DNA of 40,815 nucleotides, taken from NCBI RefSeq assembly GCF_004348895.1, contig NZ_RRZK01000026.1:1-40815 (forward strand), in the 5' to 3' direction. The translations under genes were made by a program, and so were the position numbers. This document shows positions 1 to 8,217 of the stretch, piece after piece. Origin of the DNA: Pseudomonas vancouverensis (GTDB taxonomy: Bacteria > Pseudomonadota > Gammaproteobacteria > Pseudomonadales > Pseudomonadaceae). The notes beneath the pieces were generated by a model. The model made no database searches and was not told the DNA's origin. It saw nothing but the letters and a program-made list of their open reading frames with translations. Numbering within the stretch: position 1 is the stretch's first letter; every line of letters starts with the position of its first letter.

Positions 1-1
1 C

Positions 2-412
2 AACTTGAGCTTGGGTGTGGCCAATTCCATTACCGCTGTCGAAGAAGGTTGCGATCGCATCGACGCCAGCCTCGCCGGCATGGGCGCGGGGGCCGGAAAC
101 GCGCCGCTGGAAGTCTTCATCGCCGCGGCCGAGCGCCTGGGTTGGAATCACGGCACCGACCTTTATACGCTGATGGATGCGGCTGACGACATCGTTCGGC
201 CGCTGCAGGACCGTCCAGTGCGGGTGGACCGCGAAACGCTGGCGCTGGGTTATGCCGGCGTCTACTCAAGCTTCCTGCGCCACGCCGAAATCGCCGCGCA
301 GAAGTACGGCCTAAAGACCCTCGACATCCTGGTTGAGCTAGGCAAACGCCGGATGGTCGGCGGCCAGGAAGACATGATCGTGGACGTCGCGCTGGATCTG
401 CTCAAGCGTTGA
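2..412 (+). CDS. mhpE: 4-hydroxy-2-oxovalerate aldolase, C-terminal part (cut by window edge)
   Basis: This is the C-terminal ~136 residues of the DmpG/BphI/MhpE aldolase, which splits 4-hydroxy-2-oxopentanoate into pyruvate and acetaldehyde in the last step of meta-cleavage pathways. It is open at the 5' edge and is read in frame from base 2, beginning NLSLGVANS. That segment normally follows the metal-binding HxH of the TIM barrel. The family's C-terminal landmarks are present: GMGAGAGNAPLE, the WNHGTDLYTLMDAADDIVRP segment and GGQEDMIVDVALDLL. The sequence is intact and GC-rich compared with the genes that follow. The family forms a channelling complex with acetaldehyde dehydrogenase (MhpF/DmpF), whose gene should lie just off the left edge. 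The N-terminal half of a matching aldolase lies at the other end of the window. Confidence 0.95.
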   Translation, partial: NLSLGVANSITAVEEGCDRIDASLAGMGAGAGNAPLEVFIAAAERLGWNHGTDLYTLMDAADDIVRPLQDRPVRVDRETLALGYAGVYSSFLRHAEIAAQKYGLKTLDILVELGKRRMVGGQEDMIVDVALDLLKR

Positions 413-432
413 CACCGAGCACCACACCGGCT

Positions 433-451
433 GGCCGCCCACGCAGCGGCC
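433..451. other. GC-rich hairpin between aldolase and transporter genes
   Basis: GGCCGC and GCGGCC are separated by 7 bases, and a T-rich stretch (TGTTTT) follows about 10 bases later. It could attenuate transcription from the aldolase into the transporter. The T-run is too far from the stem for a textbook terminator. Confidence 0.35.
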
Positions 452-497
452 GGTCGGCTCTGTTTTGCCCATTACAACAATAAAACGGGTATTGCCC

Positions 498-1703
498 ATG
501 ACATCGCTCAAACTGACAACACCGCTGCACATGACACGGACTATCAGTCTGTGTTTTCTCGTCGCCCTGATGGAAGGTCTTGATCTCCAAGCCTCGGGGA
601 TTGCCGCCCAAGGTATGGCGGCGGCGTTCCAACTGGATAAATTACACATGGGCTGGGTTTTCAGCGCCGGGATCTTCGGCTTACTGCCCGGTGCTTTCCT
701 CGGCGGTTTGCTGGCTGACCGGATCGGCCGTAAACGTGTGCTGATGGGGTCAGTGGCTTTGTTCGGGCTGTTCTCGCTGGTCACTACCATGGCTTGGGAT
801 TTCAACAGCCTTCTGGTTGCCCGGTGCATGACGGGGGTCGGCCTGGGTGCTGCATTGCCCAACCTGATCGCCCTGACCAGCGAAGTGGCTGGCCCACGGC
901 TGCGGGGCACTGCCGTAAGCCTGATGTATTGCGGTGTGCCCTTGGGAGCAGCGCTAGCTGCAAGTATTGGCATCGCCCAACTGGCCGGAGGCTGGCAGGT
1001 AGTGTTCTATGTCGGCGGCATCGTACCGTTGCTGATCGTTCCTCTGCTGGGACTCTATCTACCGGAATCGGCTGCGTTTCGCAGCCTCCGTGACGTCGCT
1101 CCGATCGGTGTGGTTAGTGGCCTGTTCCGCGAGGGCGCAGCAGTGCCAACCGTGATGATCTGGGTCAGCTATTTCTTCACGCTCATGGTGGTTTACATCC
1201 TGATCAATTGGCTGCCGAGCTTGTTGATCGGTCAGGGCTTTAGTGGCGCTCAAGCAAGTTGGGTGATGCTAACTCTGCAGTTTGGCGCGGCATTTGGCAC
1301 CTTGTTGCTCGGATGGGTAATGGACCGGTTACCGGCCTGGGCACTGGCCACGTTGATCTATGTCGGCATCCTCGCTTCCCTAACCGCCTTGGGCATGGCC
1401 ACCCAGTTGCAAAGTATGTTGGTGGCCGGCTTCGTCGCCGGTTTCTTCGCCACGGGCGGGCAATGCGTGTTGTATGCCTTGGCACCGCATTTCTATCGTC
1501 CATCAATTCGCGCCACCGGTGTCGGCAGCGCCGTAGCCATTGGTCGTCTGGGTGCGATGAGCGGCCCGTTGGTGGCCGGCAAAATGCTCGCATTGGGCAC
1601 TGGTACTACTGGGGTAATGCTGGCCTCGGCACCGGGTATCATCATCGCCGCGTTGGCAATGTTCTATCTATCGGTGCGGCGCGACAAAGCCCAAGTCGAC
1701 TGA
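498..1703 (+). CDS. mhpT: MFS aromatic-acid transporter, MhpT-like
   Basis: Inner-membrane major facilitator superfamily carrier of the aromatic acid:H+ symporter type, about 401 residues, the usual MhpT size. An acidic, glycine-rich first helix carries EGLDLQASGIAAQG. The loop-2 signature GGLLADRIGRKRVL lies near residue 75, and a CMTGVGLGAALPNLIAL segment follows. About 12 hydrophobic segments are visible. Start chosen at ATG 498; an in-frame TTG at 465 would add 11 residues, and the ribosome site is weak in both cases. It lies 85 bp after the aldolase gene on the same strand, the position expected for uptake of the pathway substrate, probably a phenylpropanoid-type acid. It is clearly paralogous to the transporter at 12850. 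The exact substrate cannot be read from the sequence. Confidence 0.88.
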   Translation: MTSLKLTTPLHMTRTISLCFLVALMEGLDLQASGIAAQGMAAAFQLDKLHMGWVFSAGIFGLLPGAFLGGLLADRIGRKRVLMGSVALFGLFSLVTTMAWDFNSLLVARCMTGVGLGAALPNLIALTSEVAGPRLRGTAVSLMYCGVPLGAALAASIGIAQLAGGWQVVFYVGGIVPLLIVPLLGLYLPESAAFRSLRDVAPIGVVSGLFREGAAVPTVMIWVSYFFTLMVVYILINWLPSLLIGQGFSGAQASWVMLTLQFGAAFGTLLLGWVMDRLPAWALATLIYVGILASLTALGMATQLQSMLVAGFVAGFFATGGQCVLYALAPHFYRPSIRATGVGSAVAIGRLGAMSGPLVAGKMLALGTGTTGVMLASAPGIIIAALAMFYLSVRRDKAQVD

Positions 1704-1713
1704 TTCGTTAACT

Positions 1714-1744
1714 GGCCCCTCGTTGCTATGAGGAGGGGTCTTTC
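1714..1744 (+). terminator. Possible rho-independent terminator after the MFS gene
   Basis: CCCCTC (1716-1721) pairs with GAGGGG (1733-1738). A G·U and a G-C pair extend the stem outward, the loop is 11 bases, and a short TCTTTC tract follows. The U-tract is weak, so termination may be partial. Confidence 0.45.
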
Positions 1745-1802
1745 AACTTGAATAAAACTGAATATTGGTCAATCCAAAACCAGTGCTGATAGAGAAATCG
1801 CC

Positions 1803-2858
1803 ATGAAACGAAGAGACTTCCTGAGCGCCACGGGTGTAGCCATTTCAGCTAGCGCCGTAATGTCTGTAATGCCTGCATCTGCGTCAACTTCCGCACCTTT
1901 TTCGGACGGTGTTATCAATACCAGTGCCCGACGCATCGACGTGCATCATCACTTCGTTCCGAAATTCTGGGCCGCTGAGTTAGCCAAAAATGGCGGAGAT
2001 CCCTCCGGTTGGAAAATGCCTATCTGGGACCCGATCACCGACATCGAGTTCATGGACAGCCTGGGTATCGATATGGCAATACTTTCGTTAACGGCTCCGG
2101 GGGTGGCGGGTTGGAAAGGCCAAGCAGCATTGGATATGGCGCGCCGCGTCAACGAATATGCCGCACAACTCGCGGATGAACATAAAGGGCGCTTCGGTAG
2201 CTTTGTTACCCTGCCGATGCAAGATATTGAAGGTGCCTTGAAAGAGTTAGAGCACTCCATTAGCACGTTGAAAGCCGAGGGTGTGATTCTGCTTTCAAAT
2301 TATGATGGGCTTTACCTTGGAGATCCCCGCTTTGATCCAATCTGGCAAGCATTAGACTCATACAAGGCTGTCGTACTCATCCACCCGACACAACCCAAAC
2401 TTGAGCTTATTCCGGGTATCCCAGGCCCGACGGCAGATTATCCTTTTGATACCACTCGAGCAGCACTCAGCTTGTTGGCGAATCGGGTACCGAGTAAGTA
2501 TCCAAACGTAAAAATCATTCTGTCGCATGCCGGTGGATTTATCCCCTACGGTGCGGACCGATTCGCGCAGAGCCTAGGTAACCTCGGCTTGGGATTTACT
2601 CCGCAAGAGTTAATCGGTCAGATGCAAAGCTTTTATTTCGATACTGCGCTGTCCGCTAGCGCAACCGTGTTACCCAGCCTTATGGCGTTCGCGCGACCAG
2701 GGCATGTGCTGTTTGGTAGTGACATTCCCTATGCCATCAATGACAAAGTGAAATGGTTCACACGCAATCTTGATACTTACCAAGGTTTCGCCAAAGACCA
2801 ACTGAACGCTATTAATCGCTATTCGGCGCGCGCGCTTTTTCCGCAGTTAAAGGACTGA
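1803..2858 (+). CDS. Tat-exported metal-dependent amidohydrolase (ACMSD-like family)
   Basis: A 351-residue member of the amidohydrolase_2 family (PF04909), which contains ACMSD, gamma-resorcylate decarboxylase and related lyases and hydrolases. The N-terminus is a twin-arginine signal: KRRDFL, a hydrophobic stretch rich in A/S/V, then an ASAS cleavage region near residue 28. This predicts a periplasmic or exported enzyme. Metal ligands expected for the family are visible: HxH at about residues 48-50 (DVHHH), a His in LIHPT, ILSHAGG, and the terminal Asp of LFGSD near residue 307. The reaction is unknown; non-oxidative decarboxylation of a phenolic acid is one possibility. It sits between a transporter and a porin gene on the same strand. 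Paralogues are encoded at 22553-23599 and 32794-33867. The family call is firm and the substrate is not. Confidence 0.85.
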   Translation: MKRRDFLSATGVAISASAVMSVMPASASTSAPFSDGVINTSARRIDVHHHFVPKFWAAELAKNGGDPSGWKMPIWDPITDIEFMDSLGIDMAILSLTAPGVAGWKGQAALDMARRVNEYAAQLADEHKGRFGSFVTLPMQDIEGALKELEHSISTLKAEGVILLSNYDGLYLGDPRFDPIWQALDSYKAVVLIHPTQPKLELIPGIPGPTADYPFDTTRAALSLLANRVPSKYPNVKIILSHAGGFIPYGADRFAQSLGNLGLGFTPQELIGQMQSFYFDTALSASATVLPSLMAFARPGHVLFGSDIPYAINDKVKWFTRNLDTYQGFAKDQLNAINRYSARALFPQLKD

Positions 2859-2960
2859 GTAATTAATTAAACCAACTCTTCTACTCTAGAGCCGGAGAGT
2901 TGAAACCCGTTCGCCTCCAATAACAGAATGCCTATCAATAAAAACAAAACGAAGGCCATA

Positions 2961-4202
2961 ATGAACAAATATATCTTGCTAGCGGCATGTTCTATTATAA
3001 GTCCTGCACTACAGGCAAATGACTTCATTAGCGATGGATCAGCAAAACTGGCATTGCGTAATTTCTATTACGACAGGGATTTCCGCGATGGCAGTGGTCA
3101 ATCTCAAGCGCAGGAATGGGCTCAAGGATTCATATTTAACTATGGCTCGGGTTTTACAGAGGGCCCGGTCGGTTTTGGGTTGAACGCGGTGGGGATGCTC
3201 GGGATAAAGCTTGATTCCGGCCCGGGAAGGACAGGCACGGGTATTCTTGCGTATAACGCATCAAGTCACGAAGTGGCGGACGATTACTCAAAACTCGGTT
3301 TGGCTGCCAAAACTCGTTATTCCAAGACAGAATTGCAGATTGGTACATTGCAACCATTGATGCCTGTACTACTGGCTACCACCATGCGGTTGTTTCCACC
3401 ACTATTGCGAGGTGGCTATCTAACCTCCAAGGAAATTGATGACCTCACATTGCATGTTGCCCATTTGGACCGTATAAAATATCGCGACTCTACCGATTAC
3501 GAACCCATGGCGGTCGCTAGTCCCAATCGCCGTTTCAAGGCGGGGGCAACCTCAAACGATTTGAACATTATTGGGTTCGACTATAATTGGTCGAAAACGC
3601 TTACCACACGCTATTACCACGCAACTCTGAGCGATTTGTACCAGCAGGACTATTTCGATGTTGTACATTATCTGGACCTAGGTCACAGTCGCATCAAGTC
3701 AGATGTGCGTTATTTTAATAGCCGCGCAGACGGTGCCCGAAAGGCCGGAGCAGTCGATAACCAAACACTTAGTAGTATGTTCACCTGGCTGACAGGTGGG
3801 CATTCTCTAGGCTTCGGTTACATGCAGCTTAACGGTTCTACAGCCCTACCCTACATTTCTGGCACGAGTGTAAATGTCAACACTGAAGGTGCACTCGTCT
3901 CGGAGTTCGTCAACCCAAACGAGCGTGTTACGCAGGTTCGCTACGATTACGATTTCGCAGCACTAGGAGTTCCTGGCTTACGTGGTATGTGGCGGTACAT
4001 AAAAGGAGACCACATAAATTTACCCAACAACACATTCGGAAACTCCGAACGAGAACGAGGTGTAGAGTTATCATACGTCATTCAGAGCGGCGCCTTAAAA
4101 GACGTGGCGTTCAGGGTGCGCCAAGCAGATTACGACAGCGACTTCGCGCGTAACGTCGGTGAATTGAGAGTCAACATCGATTACAATATAGTTCTATGGT
4201 GA
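2961..4202 (+). CDS. OprD-family outer-membrane porin
   Basis: About 413 residues with a signal peptide (MNKYILLAACSIISPALQA, cleavage before ND). A mature start with ALRNFYYDRDFRD, alternating beta strands and a terminal aromatic residue (IVLW) are hallmarks of OprD/OpdK-type channels that admit small carboxylates. ATG 2961 is preferred over ATG 2928 because GAAGG lies 5 bases upstream of it and the signal peptide starts properly there. The gene follows the exported amidohydrolase by about 100 bp and probably completes an uptake unit of outer-membrane channel, periplasmic enzyme and inner-membrane carrier. GC content is lower than in the aldolase. Its close paralogue at 14154 is also paired with an MFS gene. 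Confidence 0.88.
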   Translation: MNKYILLAACSIISPALQANDFISDGSAKLALRNFYYDRDFRDGSGQSQAQEWAQGFIFNYGSGFTEGPVGFGLNAVGMLGIKLDSGPGRTGTGILAYNASSHEVADDYSKLGLAAKTRYSKTELQIGTLQPLMPVLLATTMRLFPPLLRGGYLTSKEIDDLTLHVAHLDRIKYRDSTDYEPMAVASPNRRFKAGATSNDLNIIGFDYNWSKTLTTRYYHATLSDLYQQDYFDVVHYLDLGHSRIKSDVRYFNSRADGARKAGAVDNQTLSSMFTWLTGGHSLGFGYMQLNGSTALPYISGTSVNVNTEGALVSEFVNPNERVTQVRYDYDFAALGVPGLRGMWRYIKGDHINLPNNTFGNSERERGVELSYVIQSGALKDVAFRVRQADYDSDFARNVGELRVNIDYNIVLW

Positions 4203-4660
4203 CTTCGCAAAAATACAAAAGCGCATAAACGTAGCGCCAGATTTAATTTAAAGAAGTTTTCTGACAAACTTAGCTATCAGACAATTCCGGATTGAGAAAT
4301 ATGGAAGCCGATGGCGAGGTCACAGGCTTAGGCCCTCGACGAAGTAGCGCCGGAACCTCAAGTCTATGACGTCTAAAGTTCTGTCGATGGTGGTTGACGA
4401 CGACAACCTCAAAAACGAGGATCACAATCCAGATATCACGGTGGATGCGCCCCAAGCCGGTGCATCCAGTTCGAAGGCAATCCAATGTATCTAGTTTACT
4501 CATCAAGTGTAAAAATTCTTTGCCAGCAAAAATTACTCTAGTTAAAAGCACTAATAGTGCCTCATCGATCTCGACATAAGGCACAACTTCCGTAAGGAAA
4601 TCCTGAAGAAGACTTCCCAAATCTGGTGAAATACGCCAATCCATCTGCCCGAGTTTCCCG
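4203..4660. other. Intergenic stretch without a convincing gene
   Basis: This is 458 bases between the porin and the IS5 remnant. A minus-strand open frame (4270-4719) and a short plus-strand one (4394-4579) exist, but neither resembles a known protein or has a credible ribosome site. The only structure seen is the repeat copy at 4313-4350. It may be decayed mobile-element flank. Confidence 0.5.
4313..4350 (+). repeat. 38-bp repeat, copy A
   Basis: Beginning GGCGAGGTCACAGGCTTAGG, this stretch matches 25313-25350 at all but about five positions and includes the shared core TCGACGAAGTAGCG. It sits about 110 bp downstream of a porin gene. Copy B also sits at a gene end. Function unknown. Confidence 0.6.
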
Positions 4661-5672
4661 ATGAAGCAGATGACTTTCGCGGACGCCGAGTACGCCGCTA
4701 AGCGCAAGTAGACCCGCAAGGAGTTGTTCCTAATCGAGATGGATCAGGTGGTGCCGTGACAGGGTTTGATCGCCCTGATCGAACCGAATTATCCGAAGGG
4801 CGAAGGCGGTCGTCCGGTCTACCCGCTGATGGCGATGCTGCGCGTGCACCTGATGCAAAATTGGTTCGGTTAAAGCGATCCTGCGATGGAGGAAACGCTG
4901 TACGAAACCACCATCCTGCGCCAATTTTCTGGGCTGAGCCTGGAGCGCGCTCCCGACGAAGCCACCATCCTCAACTTCCGCCGCCTGCTGGAAAAAAGCA
5001 TGAGCTGGCGGCCGGAGTTCTGGCCGTGATCAACGGCTATCTGGGGGATCGCGGCCTGTCGCTGCGCCGGGGTACCATCGTCGATGCCACATCCACGCGC
5101 CGAGTTCGACCAAAAGCCAGGACGGTAAGCGCACCCCGGAAATGCACCAGACCAAGAAGGGCAACCAGTACTACTTCGACGCGAAAGCCCACATTGGTGC
5201 CGACGAAGAATCCGGTCTGGTGCACAGCGTGGGGTTACGACGGCCAATGTTGCGGACATCACTCAGGTCGCCCAACTGCTGCACGGCGAGGAACACGCGG
5301 TGTGCGCTGACGCCGGTATACCGGGGTCGAAAAGCGCCCTGAACATGAAGGTCGCGCAGTCATCTGGCAGATCGCGCTCGGCGCAGCACCTACAAGAAAC
5401 ACGGCAAGCGCAGTGCCTTGTATATAGAACTGCGTAAGATCAAAAAGGCCAAGGCCTAGATCCGTGCCAAGGTCGAACACCCATTCCGCGTGATCAAACG
5501 GCAGTTGGGCTACACGAAAGTGCGTTTCCGAGGATTGACCAAGAATGCAGCGCAGATGTTTACGCTATTTGCCCTGTCGAATCTGTGGATTGCCCACCTA
5601 CATATGCTGGCCAGCGCAGGAAAAGGTGCACCTGTAATGTGGAAAATGGCTGCAGTGATGTACTGTCGTTAA
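4661..5672 (+). pseudogene. IS5-family transposase, heavily degraded
   Basis: Read across frames, this is an IS5-family DDE transposase. It starts at ATG 4661 (MKQMTFADAEYAAKRK). Two stops follow in the same frame, after AKRK and after MDQVVP. Recognisable blocks include EPNYPKGEGGRPVYPL, ETTILRQFSGLSLERAPDE, the first catalytic region GTIVDAT, MHQTKKGNQYYFDAKAHIGAD, CADAGY, and the catalytic-Glu block KVEHPFRVIKRQLGYTK. At least four frameshifts break it: near 5000 at the A-run in the LEKK region, near 5090 just after GTIVDAT where several bases are lost, near 5230, and near 5320. A further stop replaces a codon near 5458. No functional protein is possible. Confidence 0.9.
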
Positions 5673-5689
5673 CGAAAAAGATAGAAAAG

Positions 5690-6724
5690 CGCGACTGATC
5701 TGAGTGTTTTGGATCAGTCGGACGCTTTTGAAATTGGTAGCCGCTGAAGTCAGTCAGAATGCATGGCTACTTCAGACCATCGCTAGCCAGTTCACGCGTG
5801 GAACTGAAGCTGCCGTCGCGCAGGTAAACGGTGATATCCCGGAAAGCGCTCAACCATCTTCATCCAGGAGCTTGAGGTCGGGGTGAAATGCAGGTGAAAT
5901 CGTGGATGCCGCTTAAGCCATTCCTTGACCACGGGATGCTTGTGAGTAGCGTAGTTATCCACGATCAAATGTAGTTGCAGACCTTTGGATGTTTATCGGT
6001 TGATCTTTTTCAGGAATGCCAGCCACGCCTGATACCGATGCTGGGTTTCGATGCTGCTAATCAGTCAACTTTGCAGATAATCCATGGCGGCGAACAACGT
6101 TAGCGTGCCGTGGCGGACATAGTCATGGGTTTGCGTGCGAATGTGGCCGATGTCCAATGGCAAGCCTGGTTGCGGGCGTTGCAAAGCTTGAACCTGGCTC
6201 TTTTCATCGCAGCAGAGCACCAACGCCTTATCCGGTGGCGCCAGGTACAGGCCGATAACGTCCCAGAATTTTTCTTCGAACTGAGGATCATTGGACAGCT
6301 TGAAGGTGCGGGTGAAGTGCGGCTTGATGTCGTTGGCAGCCCAGATCCGTGGAACGCTGGCAGGAGAAATACCAGCGACACACGCCATGCTACGGCAGCT
6401 CCAGCGTGGCTGACCGATGCGCGGTTGAGTGACCTGCTCAAGTAGTCGCTTAAAGGCTTCGGCAGGCAATGAAGGCTTGCGGCCTCGCCCCGGAAAATCT
6501 ACCAACCCCTGAAGACGCAGTGCTTGAAACCGCTTGCACCACTGGGTGACGGAAATCACGGAGACGCCAGTCAACTCAGCGATTTCATTACGTGAATGAC
6601 CTTGAGCGGCCAGCAAGATTACACGCGCTCGACAGCCATCGCGCTGGCTGATGGTGGCAGATCGAACTCGTCGGTTTAGTTCAACTTTTTCATCGTCACT
6701 GAGCACGATGTCTTGAGAATTCAT
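5690..6724 (-). pseudogene. IS630-family transposase, interrupted
   Basis: The first 219 residues are intact: an N-terminal helix-turn-helix (RNEIAELTGVSVISVTQWCKRF), then a winged region and the first catalytic Asp in LCCDEKSQVQAL. After MDYLQS a TGA stops the frame. Reading through it recovers the rest of the catalytic core: a second stop after KKINR, then LIVDNYATHKHP (second Asp) and TSSSWMKMVER (catalytic Glu). A frameshift follows after VERF. IS630 transposases act on TA targets. With two in-frame stops and a frameshift this copy cannot make a full enzyme, although a truncated DNA-binding fragment could be expressed. Confidence 0.9.
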
Positions 6725-6765
6725 CGTTCCACCCCGCGTCCTGTCTGATCAAGGAAACGTAGCTC
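5700..6765 (-). mobile_element. IS630-family insertion sequence remnant
   Basis: The extent is estimated from the transposase remnant and a candidate inverted repeat. GATCAGTCGGACGC at 5714-5727 resembles the reverse complement of GCGTCCTGTCTGATC near 6738. The element abuts the IS5-family relic, so two unrelated elements stand back to back. No target-site duplication was confirmed. Confidence 0.6.
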
Positions 6766-7028
6766 AAATGGGATACTTATTTTTGAGACAGAACACTAGC
6801 AAGAGCGCTCACACAATGGTAGGTCGTAGGCTTGTAGCGTGATCAGCGCCAAACGATTGATCGAAGTTGATTGCAGGTTAGTCATTGCTGCAGGGCGGCA
6901 CTGGTGAGGCACGGTGCCAAATAGATCACCACTTAGGGCTGTGCTCGATTAACGGCGTGGCTAAGTTCTAACTCTATCCCGACCCTTGCTGAAATCACCC
7001 TTCTCAAGAGCCGGGATCAAATCATGGA
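6766..7028. other. Intergenic stretch between IS630 relic and thiolase
   Basis: About 260 bases with no credible reading frame, RNA gene or clear terminator. It is probably the decayed flank of the insertion elements. Confidence 0.5.
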
Positions 7029-8207
7029 CTATGCGATCTCGAACAAGGCGGCCGCTCCTTGCCCCCCGCCGATACACATAGTTACCACTGCATAGCGGGC
7101 ACCGCGACGCTTCCCTTCGATGAGTAGATGCCCAACCATTCGCGCTCCGCTTGCCCCGTAGGGATGACCCAACGCAATTGAGCCGCCGTTAACATTCAGT
7201 TTATTGTCATCGATACCTAAGTGATCTCGGCAATACAGCACCTGCACTGCAAAGGCCTCATTAAGCTCCCACAGGTCCACATCATCGACGGTCAGTCCGT
7301 GTCTGGCCAATAGCCGTGGCACGGCAAAAACGGGTCCAATACCCATTTCATCTGGCTCGCACCCGGTTACTGCAATATCGATGAACGTACCTAGTGGGTT
7401 TACACCGAGCGCGGCGGCTCGCCGAGCGCTCATCATCACACAGGCTCCAGCGCCATCGGAGAATTGGCTGGCATTTCCAGCACTGATGCTGCCGCCCGGA
7501 ATGGCGGAGCGAATTCTTGAAACGTCTTCGAAACGGGTCTCGGGCCTGATACCTTCATCCAGCGCAACGCATACCTCCTGCGTTTTCAGCATGCCGTCGT
7601 TAGCATCGATGACTGCAGCCACCGTATGCATAGGAGCGATCTCGGCCGAGAACAACCCCTGTTGTTGAGCCGCCCATGCCCGCGCTTGACTCTGTACTCC
7701 GTAAAGGTCCTGGGCCTCGCGATTGATCTTGTAGCGCTGAGCCACGGTTTCTGCAGTCCTGACCATCGACCAGTAAAGCTCAGGCTTGTGTTCGAGAATC
7801 CAGGGGTCTTGAACCATATGCTGGTTCATTTCGTTCTGCACGCAGGAAATGGACTCTGCCCCTCCGGCCACGAGCACTTCGGCCTCCCCCGTCATGATGC
7901 GCTGGCCGGCCCAAGCGATTGCTTGCAAACCACTGGCGCAGAATCGGTTGACCGTTACCCCGGCAACAGTTACTGGCAGCCCTGCACGAATGGCACTTTG
8001 ACGTGCAAGGTTACCTCCAGTGGCTCCTTCCGGATTGGCGCACCCCAACACAACATCCTCAACCAGGCCAGGATCAATGCCCGCTCGCTGGACGGCCGAG
8101 GCGACGACATGCCCCGCCAAGGCAGCACCATGGGTGATGTTGAAACCGCCCTTCCATGACTTGGCAAAAGGCGTTCTTGCAGTAGATACAATGACGGCAC
8201 GTTGCAT
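7029..8207 (-). CDS. Acetyl-CoA acyltransferase (thiolase)
   Basis: A 392-residue thiolase of the FadA/PaaJ kind that cleaves a 3-oxoacyl-CoA with CoA to release acetyl-CoA. The start is placed at ATG 8207 (MQRAVIVSTARTPF), the standard thiolase N-terminus; a longer open frame upstream overlaps the preceding gene and has no thiolase sequence. Catalytic residues are present: nucleophilic Cys90 in NRFCASG, His348 in GGSIALGHPYGASGAR and Cys378 in CIGGGQG. It begins 10 bases after the FadB-like gene ends and is the last gene of the operon running 12058 to 7029. The context points to beta-oxidation of an aryl-alkanoyl side chain. Confidence 0.93.
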   Translation of the reverse strand: MQRAVIVSTARTPFAKSWKGGFNITHGAALAGHVVASAVQRAGIDPGLVEDVVLGCANPEGATGGNLARQSAIRAGLPVTVAGVTVNRFCASGLQAIAWAGQRIMTGEAEVLVAGGAESISCVQNEMNQHMVQDPWILEHKPELYWSMVRTAETVAQRYKINREAQDLYGVQSQARAWAAQQQGLFSAEIAPMHTVAAVIDANDGMLKTQEVCVALDEGIRPETRFEDVSRIRSAIPGGSISAGNASQFSDGAGACVMMSARRAAALGVNPLGTFIDIAVTGCEPDEMGIGPVFAVPRLLARHGLTVDDVDLWELNEAFAVQVLYCRDHLGIDDNKLNVNGGSIALGHPYGASGARMVGHLLIEGKRRGARYAVVTMCIGGGQGAAALFEIA

Positions 8208-8217
8208 AGAGAAGCCC

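Noticed and set aside
338..973. Long minus-strand open frame (211 codons) over the first transporter gene
   Set aside because: It lies antisense to the MhpT-like gene, is rich in R/P/S/T as expected for a complementary frame, and has no domain or ribosome site.
4270..4719. 149-codon minus-strand frame between porin and IS5 relic
   Set aside because: No family resemblance, no ribosome site, and its ends overlap the repeat and the transposase remnant; probably chance.
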